Assembly: GCA_039000515.1 (NCBI GenBank) | Contig: JBCFYV010000100.1 | Coordinates: forward strand, 26,398,351-26,462,350 | Reading direction: 5' to 3' | From: Timema cristinae | Lineage: Eukaryota; Arthropoda; Insecta; Phasmatodea; Timematidae | DNA: 64,000 nt | Shown here: positions 54,987 to 64,000 of the stretch, one piece after another | Position numbering within the stretch: the stretch's first letter is position 1 | How the letters are laid out: the number at the start of each line of letters is the position of its first letter | Translations under genes and position numbers: made by a program | Notes under the pieces: generated by a model | The model's input: only the letters and a program-made list of their open reading frames with translations | The model's database searches: none | Told to the model about the DNA's origin: nothing

Positions 54987-55392
54987 ATTTGAATTTAATT
55001 CGGCGATAGTTTGTACTGGAATCCAAACTTTTGAATATGGAAATAATGGGAGCTACCGTAAAATTGATGTGAACAAACAATCAATAAGTGGAAGAATTTA
55101 ATTTTTTTTTAATTCACTCTCTATAAGTCGTATGAAGAACACGGAACCGCCAGTAGCTGGCTGACTCTTATGATAACAAGGACGGTATTTATGTAGCAAT
55201 TATCCCTGCAAAAATAACTACGTGACCTATGTGGCGCAAGTGTTGTTCAGGTTGCCTAGACTGAGGCACCACATCATCCCACCATCACGACCGAACTCAC
55301 ATACTTGAACCAAAACAAAATCTCAATTTAAAAAAGAAGTAATGAAGTTTTGGGGTGATTTATGTAACCAACTGTCTTTATATATACACTTA

Positions 55393-55446
<54 letters not shown>

Positions 55447-55644
55447 ATTTTTATAAAGTATGTAAGATATTTTAACTTTCTCATATAACAAGATTAAAGA
55501 AATTCATGACACTGAAAATATTAATCTCTAACTTATAACTATATTTAGATTCGTGTTTTTATCAGCTTTTTTACAAAGTAGTTATTTCTTAAAGGGTTTT
55601 AAAAATAATAAAATTTAAATCTTTACACGAATATATAAAATTAT
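54987..55644. other. Unassigned; (TC)n(TA)n run
   Basis: (TC)n at 55396-55428 runs into (TA)n to 55446. Nothing else is recognised. Confidence 0.5.
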
Positions 55645-55885
55645 AGTTTTTTTAGTACCACGTTTTACCACCCGTTCGGATTGTACGCTATCAAACATAA
55701 CTCTCTTTTGTAGGACAGAGGGAAGATCTATGTCTAACTAATATACAAATTGTAGAGAAAGTTCATCCGCATTTTCTTGGAGAGAGAACGACAAACCATT
55801 TCAAAACATTTCACCCTCAGTACACCTTAAAAGCATTCGAGCCGCGATCCTCCTGTCACCGGGAATCTAATCCAACGGGGGTGAC
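55645..55885 (-). repeat. SINE family C, interrupted
   Basis: 3' module (GTACCACGTTTTACCACCCG on plus), body and head up to CAACGGGGGTGAC, where the GC-rich element begins. Confidence 0.6.
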
Positions 55886-56031
55886 GGCCAGTGACAGACT
55901 GACGTTTTGGTCGCTGCGACATAAACACCGCGACCAGGGGTCGCAACACCCAAGAAACGCTCACATCGAAGTTTTGAAATCTGCCGCAGCGTTTGTGTCG
56001 CAGCGACCAAAACGTCAGTTTATCACCGGCC
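55886..56031. mobile_element. Small GC-rich inverted-repeat element
   Basis: A 146-bp element whose arms are about 40 bp: a perfect 23-bp inverted pair at 55899-55921 and 55996-56018 (core ACGTTTTGGTCGCTGCGAC) with imperfect extension to GGCCAGTGA and TCACCGGCC. It lies inside SINE C and ends at the TTAA of the next MITE. No copy elsewhere in the window. Confidence 0.7.
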
Positions 56032-56729
56032 TTAAGGTGGGAAGGAAGAGGACGCGAGCTAAAGCCAGTGTTTTTGTAGTTTTAATAGCAAACACATTTT
56101 TTCGACAAAATAAATAAAATATCACTCAAGCAGAAACATAGAGAATTTAATTTTCTTCACACGGTGACCTTGACAGTTGTTAAATATCTGCCAGCATAGC
56201 GGCATTAGATGAGAAGCTTTTAAGGTGCGGCAGAAGGGAGAACGAGTAATGTTATAGTTTTTATAACATTACATTTTTTTTGAAAAAATAAATCAAATGT
56301 TTATCCAGTAGCAACATAAAGTTTAGTTTTCTGCACATGCTATTATCAACAGATCTTGAATATCTGTCAAGGGTGTCCAGGAATTTTCTCAAAACTTTCT
56401 CTCTTTCTTTAAAAAGTTTTGACAAAATTCCAGGACACCCTTGACAGATATTCAAGATCTGTTGATATTAGAATGTGCATAAAACTAAACTCTATGTTGC
56501 TACTGGAGAAATATTTTATTTGTAAAATAAGAGAAAAATTTGTCATTAAATTTCAGGACATCCTTGACAGACAGCCTATTCGAAACTGTTGATATCACCA
56601 TGTGAAGAAAATTAAACTATATGTTTCTACTGGATAAATATTATATTTATTTGGTCCAAAATATGTTTTTTGCTATAAACATTTAAAAAAAACTGCTCTT
56701 AGCTCACGTTCTTTATCCTCCCATCTTAA
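56032..56729. mobile_element. Palindromic TTAA MITE with nested second copy
   Basis: Outer TTAA at 56032-56035 and 56726-56729. A second copy begins at TTAA 56220-56223 (AGGTGCGGCAGAAGGGAGAA) and runs as a near-perfect palindrome to about 56522, where its right arm is cut. The outer copy then resumes (AGAGAAAAATTTGTCATTAA). The inner centre pairs CAAGGGTGTCCAGGAATTTT with its complement. Confidence 0.75.
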
Positions 56730-57061
56730 AATTAGCTGCTCAGCGTCCTCGACGACAACAGTGCAGCGGGAAAAAAAAACAATCATACTCATCAAAATAT
56801 CAATTCACCGCCTATGTGTCTTTCAAAATATTGAGAGAGAATAAAAATCAGGTCATTTGGGTTGCAAATTTAAATTCAATTCAACCAAATATTAATTTAC
56901 GATAATGGTGGGATAGTGTAAGTAGACACTTATGAATTAAATTTTTTAACTTTTTGGAATTTTTACCGTCGGTATAAGTTTGCCAAATTTCAAGTTTCTA
57001 GCTCATCTGGAAGTGGCTAAACATTAATGTCAGTGAGTGAGTCAGCCGTGTGGTTTTATAG
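56730..57061. other. No recognised feature
   Basis: Contains a phrase (AAGTTTGCCAAATTTCAAGT) shared with 13.88 kb; otherwise unassigned. Confidence 0.4.
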
Positions 57062-57248
57062 TAGTATGATAATATAATTACGTTAATGGTTTAAGATATG
57101 AGGAAGGTTATATTTAGAGGAAGTGTATCCACATTTGCGTGGAAAACAATTTTTTTTAACCTCAGTACATCCGACTGAGATTCGAACCTCGATCTCTCCG
57201 TCAACTGCGAGAGTAACGCCTTAGACCAGGCGGCTAAAGAAGCTGGTT
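57062..57248 (-). repeat. SINE family C, 3' module lost
   Basis: Body and head on the minus strand (plus: ATTCGAACCTCGATCTCTCC, CTTAGACCAGGCGGCTAAAG). The end with the hairpin module is missing. Confidence 0.6.
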
Positions 57249-57654
57249 TCCTCCTGTTCTAGATCGACACTAATATTTAACATAAAGAAATAAGTCTCAT
57301 TATTTGCGCGGATCGATACTCTTTCAAAGGCATCCGATAACCTTGTTTTTCTCGTGCCATCACCGACTTGAGAGGAAATATTCTCACACTACGTTATTTG
57401 AGAGAGTAGCAGTTTTGAAGCTTCAAAATACCTCAAGACACTCCTCAATTCTCTCAAAATATTTTCTCTCTCCTTTTTTTACACCGCATCTTACTACCTA
57501 TTCAGGTTGTACGGACAAAGTCTTACGTTATGAACCTGTTGAAAATGTCTTTGTTTGTTTAAGGAATCCTAGACCTACAGTTGACTTCCGATTGTTTAAC
57601 ACTTATAATAACACTTCTCTAAGGATTATTAAGTAATTGTATTTTTCGCAACTT
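57249..57654. other. Unassigned; SINE 3' module fragment
   Basis: A tail fragment (ACACCGCATCTTACTACC, TATTCAGGTTGTACG) at 57481-57515. A 110-codon plus-strand frame at 57304-57636 crosses it and is therefore not credible. Confidence 0.4.
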
Positions 57655-58200
57655 ATTGAAAGAAGGAAAATATATTAATACAACTTTTTTTTTATTGCTG
57701 TTGTGGCAACAAGAGATATTATCGTGCATGAAATAATAAATTAAAAAGTATTATGTTCACACTTGTATCTTCTTATAACTGGCCACTGAAATAAGTGTTC
57801 TTTAAAATTTAGAGAAAGAGCCAAACAAAACATTAGTTTCAAAACAAAACGTTTTTATTTGGTAAACAGGTACGCATGAACACAATCAAACATCGTTTGT
57901 ATGACATTAACAGCCACCTTCGTTTTGTCTGGTTCACCATCTTAATTGTGGAAAGAACGCAGCCTTTTAGAAGCTCTGATTTGTCAGGAATTTAAGTGAA
58001 CTACAGACACACTCGCGCAAAAAAAATCCTAACGGTAATTTTCATAAGTTCTTATTTTAATAGTAAAAAAACAGTTAAAATAAGTTCATAGCTATAAACA
58101 AATTGTTTGTTGTGTAAGTTTTGACTGCCAAAAGTGACAGAAACTCAACATATGTTCTGGCGAATGGCTACTTGAGAGTAGATCTGGTAGCTTCTGAAAA
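57655..58200 (+). repeat. Dispersed repeat R3, copy 2 (uninterrupted)
   Basis: Counterpart of 51185-51965 without the SINE: TGTTGTGGCAACAAGAGATA, TTAAAAAGTATTATGTTCAC, AACAAAACGTTTTTATTTGG, TGGTTCACCATCTTAATT, CCTTTTAGAAGCTCTGATTT. No coding frame. Confidence 0.65.
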
Positions 58201-58927
58201 CTGTCTCTTTTTACACTTCAGTGGTGAATCGGTATTATGTTTCTAACTATTTACTTTGATTTTAGAACTTGGACATTTCCTGTGCAATTTCGTTGTGAAT
58301 GAACTAAATTCACTATTACGTAATTTTCTTTTTTAATTATAAATGATTTCAGTTGTTTTCTATATATACTTCAACTAGTGAACCATTCTCTCCTATTTAC
58401 AGACTAAAGATGGCATTGTAAATATCGAAGTATCTTTGCGGGAATGATGAATTGATGAAGGCGCTGTGTTTATACATCGTCCAACATTTTTATTTATTTC
58501 TAAAATTTATACAACAATTTTAATTTCTTTACAACAAGCAAAATTTCCAGTTGTAAATTTTAAACGGTTTTTTATTTGTTAAGATATGAAAAAAACCAAC
58601 ATGTTTCAAAGAATTTGACAAGAGCTCTATTTTAGTAAACAAACAAACTTTTCTTTCTTCCTACATCTCATCTGCATAGATAAAATATAAAACATGTTAA
58701 TAATATTTTTATAGATTTATTACAAAATTTGTTGGATTATCAAGATTTAAAATGTAAGGTTCTTAATCATAAAGGGAAATGTTGATAAATGTCACCATAA
58801 TTTTAGCGTAACCCATATTTTGAAATAACTAACAAAATATTAAATAAGAGGTCTTAGTCCTCCGGTAGGTGAAATTTTACCCTTGACGTTTTTAGGTTTT
58901 TTTTAGGTTTCCAGCTATGTATCAACC
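58201..58927. other. No recognised feature
   Basis: AT-rich and unassigned. Confidence 0.5.
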
Positions 58928-59171
58928 CTCTAAAGCAGTGGTTCCCAGCATTTTTCAGATCACACCCCCTTTGGTAGATCAAATACACATGCTGAGCTTA
59001 CCTCGCCCGAACCCTCAGCTTTTTGGTAAAGTTAAAAAAATCTTTTCTAGTCGCTTCTTTCAATCAATGGAACATTGGCAGCATAATGGGGACAACAATC
59101 TTTATAAAAATAAGTGTGATAGTTGGCGCTGTTTCGTTTCCATCAGTTGGGTTTTAATATTAATTGACGTC

Positions 59172-59435
59172 GGTGACCTGGTGGTCTAGGGGTAAGGTGT
59201 CAGACTTCTGTGCTGGCGGCCGGGGTTCAATCCTCGGTCCCGGCAAAGATTTATCTGATTTCCAAACCCTTCCTTCACCTCTGACAAGTTGTCTTGTGAA
59301 TGTGGGGAATGCCAGGCCTCCACCGTGGTTCGGATCCCACGTTAAACTGTAGGTCCTCCATTTCAACTCACTATCACCCTACCATTACACATTAGCGTAA
59401 GTGCGTATAACCCGAACGGGTAGTAAGACGCAGTG
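59172..59435 (+). repeat. SINE family B, full length
   Basis: Near-consensus copy from GGTGACCTGGTGGTCTAGGG to GTAGTAAGACGCAGTGC. The tail passes into the palindromic (TAA)n(TTA)n run. I cannot find its target duplication. Confidence 0.9.
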
Positions 59436-59436
59436 C

Positions 59437-59532
<96 letters not shown>
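59436..59532. repeat. Palindromic (TAA)n(TTA)n run
   Basis: About 46 bp of (TAA)n is followed without a break by about 50 bp of (TTA)n, one long self-complementary stretch. A plain SINE tail would be (TAA)n only. Confidence 0.9.
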
Positions 59533-59533
<1 letters not shown>

Positions 59534-59721
59534 AAATGGTAGGCAGTGTTGCTAATACCACAAAGGAAAAAAATCTCACTTACTTTGGAACAAGGGATTT
59601 AGATTTAAGAAAGGTTTTAAATTCCTATCTTATTTTTAACGTTATTTCTTCATTGATCCACGCCTTTCCCCACCCTGGAAGTTCTTCACACCCCACAGGT
59701 TGGGAACCAACTGCTCTAAAG

Positions 59722-59823
59722 CCTTTTAATCAAATCGAATGGTAAATCGCCAGAGGGAAACATTGTTCTCCGCAAGACCACAGTCAAGAGCTTCGCGGCA
59801 AGATACATGCGGGTGAACAAGTT
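59722..59823. other. No recognised feature
   Basis: Short spacer between two elements. Confidence 0.4.
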
Positions 59824-60686
59824 TTAAGAAGGTAGTGTAGGGAACGCGGATTAAGGGGAAGTGTATAGTTTTTTGTATAACAAATCTTTTTTTTTTACCA
59901 AAATAAAACAAATTATTACATAATTACAAACATATAGTTTAATTTTCTACATGTGGTGATATCAACAGTTGTTGAATATCTGTCAAGTGCATAACGGAAT
60001 TAAATGACCAACTTTTTAAATTAATAGAAAAAGTTGTCATGAAATTCTAGGTCCCCTAGACATAGGGTTACCATACGTCCGGATTTCGTCCGGACAGTCC
60101 GGATTTGGAACACGTGTCCGGTTTGGCGTCCGGATCTGAGAAATGTCCTGATTTTACTAATATGAACCGAAAACGTGGCCAAATTGGAGAATTTTACTCC
60201 GCGCCGCACCTTAGGTTGGTCACACTACAGAACTGCATGCTCACTGCATTCTGTCTCTGCGTCCAATTCAAAGTCACTCGCAGTTGCAGTCCACAGAACC
60301 GACGACTCTCATTTGTTTATTGTTTATCACTTGTCAGTTTAAAAATAACTTGTTTGCTTATAAAGCTTATAAATCAAGCTAAGTTTGATAACATTTTTCA
60401 CGTATCTAGATAGCTAAAAACGCAGATTTCAGTGTCTAATTAAAAAAAAATCGGGGAGGGCCCGCGGACCCCCCAGACACCCCGAAAAGACCTCTGTCCG
60501 GATCTGGCCTCAATAAATTATGGTAACCCTACCTAGACAGATATTCGACCATTGTTGATAAGACTACGCGAAGAAAATTAAACTCTATGATTTTAATTGG
60601 AGGTTTTTTCCCCAAACAAATGTTTTGCTATTAAAAAAACTACAAAACAGTGCCCTTTTCTATCTTCTTCTATACTCCCACCTTAA
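59824..60686. mobile_element. Palindromic TTAA MITE interrupted by hAT MITE
   Basis: TTAA at 59824-59827 and 60683-60686. Left arm with GTGTAGGGAACGCGGATTAA and CATGTGGTGATATCAACAG, right arm with GAAGAAAATTAAACTCTATG and CTATACTCCCACC. Without the hAT insertion it would be about 386 bp, like the other copies. Confidence 0.8.
60063..60531. mobile_element. hAT MITE with perfect 8-bp TSD
   Basis: Ends TAGGGTTACCATA and TATGGTAACCCTA, 13-bp perfect inverted repeats. The exact duplication CCTAGACA is at 60055-60062 and 60532-60539. Subterminal 'gtccggat' motifs occur several times within the first 80 bp and again near 60497-60503. It is more GC-rich than its host. Confidence 0.95.
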
Positions 60687-61014
60687 AGAGATTGATCCTT
60701 TGCCCCCTCTCATACGTTGAACGACCACTTGAAATGCACCCCCTACTCTCCCTCTCTCTCTTTGAACAATCCCACCAGCCATCGACCGGAAATAAGGACC
60801 GGCTCCAACTCCAAACAATATGAGAGCACCCCTCTTGGCCCGGGGTATCACACAAAGTGTATTGATTTTTTTTTCTCTCTGTTCCTCATGTATATTCTGT
60901 ATCTTCGCTAGCTTTGTTCCCCTCCGGTGGTTTTGGAACAGTCCAAAACTTGCTATGGCTGGGCCATTCGAGTGGAGACAATAGGTTCAGTCTGATTTTC
61001 ATATAAAGTGCCTT
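60687..61014. other. Unassigned, mixed composition
   Basis: 60700-60850 is C-rich. Overlapping short frames on both strands are due to composition. Confidence 0.4.
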
Positions 61015-61175
61015 ATCTAACAGCAAGAAAAACTACTCGATCTACTTTTACGTATTCATACGTCAATGATCTGAAGCTGTCACTGTTGATAAATAATAGG
61101 ATAACACTAAAGATATTGTAAAATATTATCATTGACCGGAAAAAATTAGTTTTTTTTTTTTTCTAAAGGCAGTTT
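61015..61175 (+). repeat. Dispersed repeat R2
   Basis: ACTACTCGATCTACTTTTAC, GTATTCATACGTCAATGATC, AGGATAACACTAAAGATATT and GTAAAATATTATCATTGACC in order. Confidence 0.65.
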
Positions 61176-61474
61176 CTATGAACATTGTATTATACTTACT
61201 TACATATAAACTAATCTTACTTTAAAAAAAAATGTCCTATAAATAAAACTTATCAACAGGAACCTAACAGGTATAAATTCTCATATATTGACAGCGTGGA
61301 GCATAAATAACGATATTTGAAGTAAAATGACCTTGTACAAAGCCAGCCATTTTGGTATTTTGTTTAGATAAGATACAGGTAACAGACAGCTAACTGATAG
61401 TGCCAGTAATGGTTAACACATAACACAAACATACAACTATATACAGTCCAATTCTCACATGAAGGTTCATTATG
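61176..61474. other. No recognised feature
   Basis: AT-rich and unassigned. Confidence 0.45.
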
Positions 61475-61591
61475 GCAGTTAGAAAAGTTACTAAAACTAC
61501 GTTCACGTATTCATAAAATGTCAAGTCAAACTACTTGATGGTGACTCATTTTTGATAGATATTATCAAAACCAATCAAACTACACTATTAG
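61475..61591 (+). repeat. Dispersed repeat R2, 5' part
   Basis: AAAGTTACTAAAACTACGTT, CACGTATTCATAAAATGTC and CATTTTTGATAGATATTATC in order, cut where SINE C begins. Confidence 0.6.
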
Positions 61592-61736
61592 TACCCACTT
61601 CAGTGGCCGAATGGTCTAAGGAGTCACTCTCGTGCTATGCTGGCCGTCCCAAGATGGGGAGATCTGGGTTCGAATCCTGGCCGTGTGTGTGCTGAGAGTG
61701 GTTTTCCTAAATGGTTTACCACGATTTCTCTATATT
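61592..61736 (+). repeat. SINE family C, 3'-truncated by SINE A
   Basis: Good head (ACCCACTTCAGTGGCCGAAT with GGTCTAAGG; GGTTCGAATCCTGGCCG) and the start of the body, then SINE A follows. Confidence 0.7.
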
Positions 61737-62015
61737 ACCCGCCTCGATGGCGTAGTTAGCTAAGCGCTAGTCGTGTTGAGCTATACTGTAGAATGCGGGG
61801 AGATAGAGGTTCGAATCTCGGTCGGGTGAACTGGGGGTGTTTTTTCTTAATGGTTTTCCACTCTCCCTCCAAACAAATTCGGGTTTACTTCCTCTAAATT
61901 CAACCTTCCCAGTTCACAATCCATTAGCGTAATTAGTACTTAAGCGTATAACCCAAATAGGTAGTAAGATGCGGCGTTTAGTATAATAATAAATAATAAT
62001 ATAATTAATAATAAA
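61737..62015 (+). repeat. SINE family A, full length
   Basis: ACCCGCCTCGATGGCGTAG, GAGGTTCGAATCTCGGTCGG, body, module GCGTATAACCCAAATAGG, and an irregular (TAA)n tail. Confidence 0.85.
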
Positions 62016-62019
62016 TGGA

Positions 62020-62352
62020 AGTGTTTGGCTGTGTGTGTGTTTGTGTGTGATGCCCAGCCAAATCTACGGCACGCAGAGATCTGAAATTTTTAACATAGGT
62101 GGACGGAAGGGGGTCCGAGTTCACCTAGAACCCGGATTTAAAAAATTTTTATTAGCTTTTTAATTAGACTATTTTCAACAAATTTTTGAATTAAAATATT
62201 TTAAATCTGGTTTAGAATTACGTTTCAGAGATAACGTTTCCATTTGAAATCGGGTACCATGGGTAGGGCGGTGGTGCCGGGGGGGGGGGGGAGGGAGTAT
62301 ATAATTCTTATACCGCAGTGGGTCACGGGCAATGCCATGCGGGATTGCTAGT
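62020..62352 (+). mobile_element. Possible non-autonomous Helitron
   Basis: The right end GCGGGATTGCTAGT has the CTAG expected of Helitron 3' ends. The left part (GTTTGGCTGTGTGTGTGT, then GATGCCCAGCC and GGCACGCAGAGATCTGAAAT) is typical of an old dispersed element. It seems to have removed or replaced the left arm of the TTAA MITE that follows. The 5' TC end and a clear 3' hairpin are not visible. Confidence 0.35.
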
Positions 62353-62540
62353 TTTCAACTGTCAGATATTCAATAACTTTTAATATCACCATGTGAAAAA
62401 AAAATTAAACTCTTTGTTTGTACTGGAGCAATATTTTATTTAGTTCGGCCAACAAAAAACAACAAAAGTTTGATATAAAAACTTCAAAATTACCACCCTT
62501 AACTCGCGTTCCCTATACTACCACCCTGAAATCCACTGGT
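62353..62540. mobile_element. TTAA MITE, right arm only
   Basis: TGTCAGATATTCAATAACTT, ATATCACCATGTGAAAAA, ATTAAACTCTTTGTTTGTAC and CTTAACTCGCGTTCCCTATA are the right-arm blocks in order. The left arm is missing. Confidence 0.65.
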
Positions 62541-62882
62541 TCGTCATCAGACCATGATGTAAACAAGAGAAACCTCAAAACGTTTAGAGTTAGTCACGAA
62601 CAGGTTTACCAAATACCAACACACAAACATTTGCATATATGAAAAGGAGTAAACTCCAGCAACAACACCAGTGGCTGTACCGTCTGCTGTAAACGTTTAG
62701 AATAGTACACGTGCACATGCGCGTACAGCTAAGAGGTCAACGACTCGCGCCAAAATAGTAGCGCTATGTTGTATTACGTATAACTACAGCGGAGCGCAAC
62801 TACACCGTGTATGGTTCAATTTTGATTGCAAGAACCTTTTATAAAATATCAATTTTGGCAGAAAAAAAAGTTTGTAAGATTT
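62541..62882. other. Unassigned; short CpG-rich patch
   Basis: 62690-62810 is richer in CG dinucleotides than its surroundings. An R2-like phrase (ATCAATTTTGGCAGAAAAA) is near 62847. Confidence 0.4.
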
Positions 62883-63215
62883 TAACGGTGTTATTTTGTT
62901 GGGATTGAGAGTATATATAAAAAGTAACTGATGTAAATAATATTTTACTATTTTTTTGTTATTTTGTTGGTATTGATAATATTTTTTTTAAATAGACTGA
63001 TCTAGATAACATTAACTATTCAATTATTGTTATTTTGTTGGTGTTGATAATATTTATAAAAAGTGACCTAAAGATAACATTTTACTATTTCATTATTGTT
63101 ATTTTGTTGGTAATAAAAAAAATATAAAAAGAGACTGATTCAGAGTTGTAGATAGTATTTGACTAATTATTGTTGTTTTGTTGGTATTGATATCTACAAA
63201 AAGTGAATGACGAAG
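62883..63215 (+). repeat. ~70-bp tandem repeat, about 5 units
   Basis: TTATTTTGTTGGTATTGATA begins units at about 62891, 62959, 63030, 63099 and 63173 (spacing 68-74). Between them are variants of ATATAAAAAGTGACTGAT and GATAACATTTTACTATTT. Confidence 0.75.
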
Positions 63216-63770
63216 ATAAGAGGTAGCATCATTTTTCTAGCTCTGATTAGACCCTTCCTATGAAAATAGGACAAATACAAATTATTTATTTTGAAGGCTC
63301 ACAGGTTACATTTATTGTTTAATAAAGTGAATATTAAATAAATGCACACCTATTCACCCGAAAAGGGGATGATAAAACACTAAATTAATACTCACAGTCA
63401 TTCTTTGGTTGAAAGGTTCCGAGCTTTTTAGTGCACAGTAGGCATTTATTAATATTTTTTTTAAAATAGTGTGAAGTTTGCATCTGTTCACCAACGAGTT
63501 TAAATCTCATAAATCAAAAAGAGGATCGTTTCCAACAGCCGGTTCAGTGACGTCATGGCTACATCGATTTTCCCCAGGATACGAACTACTATACGACTAC
63601 ACGAGAGAAATTTCCATAGGGACTTTCTGTGCCTCCCATTGGACTCGTAAAGATGTAACATTTTTTTCCCCGAAGCGCTCATTCATGCAAATGTTGAATT
63701 ATATTAAACAATTTTTTTTTTGTAGGAACACCATTTGAATTAACTCTCTTAATTAACGTGTTTTTTTTTT
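63216..63770. other. No recognised feature
   Basis: An 86-codon plus-strand frame at 63478-63738 has no motif. Nothing is assigned. Confidence 0.45.
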
Positions 63771-64000
63771 ACCTGCTTCAGTGGCTGCATGGTCTAGAAT
63801 GGACCGTCACTTTTGACACATATTGGACTATCGATGATGGGAAGATCGGGGCTCGAATCCCGGTCGGTTATACCGAGAATTTTTTTCAACGTGGCTTTCC
63901 ACTCTACCTCCAAGCAAATGCGGGTAAACTTTCTTTAAATTCCAGATTTCTATTACCTAACATTTTAGCTTAATTTGTACATATGATTATATCCTGAATA
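63771..64000 (+). repeat. SINE family C, cut by window end
   Basis: Head ACCTGCTTCAGTGGCTGCAT, T-arm GGGGCTCGAATCCCGGTCGG, body (CAAGCAAATGCGGGTAAACT) and the start of the 3' module. Confidence 0.75.

Larger units (their letters stand above)
58936..59713. mobile_element. hAT MITE with perfect 8-bp TSD and nested SINE
   Basis: Starts CAGTGGTTCCCAGCATTTTT and ends GGTTGGGAACCAACTG. The exact duplication CTCTAAAG is at 58928-58935 and 59714-59721. A SINE B lies inside. Confidence 0.9.

Noticed and set aside
57304..57636. 110-codon frame as a gene
   Set aside because: It crosses a SINE 3' module fragment, and I see no domain or splice signals.

Overview
This window is AT-rich, intergenic DNA from an invertebrate animal genome. 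It is eukaryotic: there are no operons or ribosome binding sites, the repeats are tRNA-derived SINEs, hAT and MITE DNA transposons, LTR and non-LTR retroelements, minisatellites and microsatellites, and there are two assembly gaps of exactly 100 N. A short TTAGG-type run near 3.6 kb fits an arthropod only weakly, so I leave the taxon open. No host gene is certain. The one clear long coding region is a 789-residue hAT-type transposase (8420-10789, minus strand). A possible terminal exon of an unknown gene lies at 33500-33812 (minus).

Layout: 0-7.3 kb holds a hAT end, a palindromic TTAA-flanked MITE, a non-LTR reverse-transcriptase remnant, SINEs and a palindromic TA-flanked MITE. 7.35-11.2 kb is a complete 3.3-kb hAT transposon, with inverted ends and a 5-bp target duplication, inserted in an older repeat (R1) that has an unoccupied paralogue at 50-51 kb. 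12.3-12.9 kb is a 39-bp minisatellite. 13.3-18 kb is a cluster of SINE insertions into a broken tandem array. 18.4-25.0 kb carries two direct copies of a 1-kb segment; the second is split by a 1.72-kb LTR-like insertion. 25-38 kb is SINE and MITE debris, the possible exon and a second RT remnant. At 38.1 kb the RT remnant's last codons have been amplified into a 40-bp tandem array that runs into a gap. 39-48 kb is nested SINE-in-hAT-in-SINE structure. 48.7-50.0 kb is a 63-bp minisatellite. 50-64 kb has further dispersed repeats with and without SINEs, three hAT MITEs or MITE-like elements, palindromic MITEs and a 70-bp tandem array.

The most informative pattern is the SINE population. At least three families (here called A, B and C) have different tRNA-like heads but one 3' module: a short hairpin (ACCCGAACGGGT), a fixed trailer and a (TAA)n tail. 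Besides full copies there are three shorter B copies that all begin at the same nucleotide, and two 'tail-only' insertions of 47-48 bp that begin within 1 nt of each other and have clean target duplications. Recurrent 5' start points are not expected from random truncation. They suggest either pause sites for the mobilising reverse transcriptase or separately mobilised short RNAs. All family names (A, B, C, D, F, R1, R2, R3) are my labels, made from copies within this window only.
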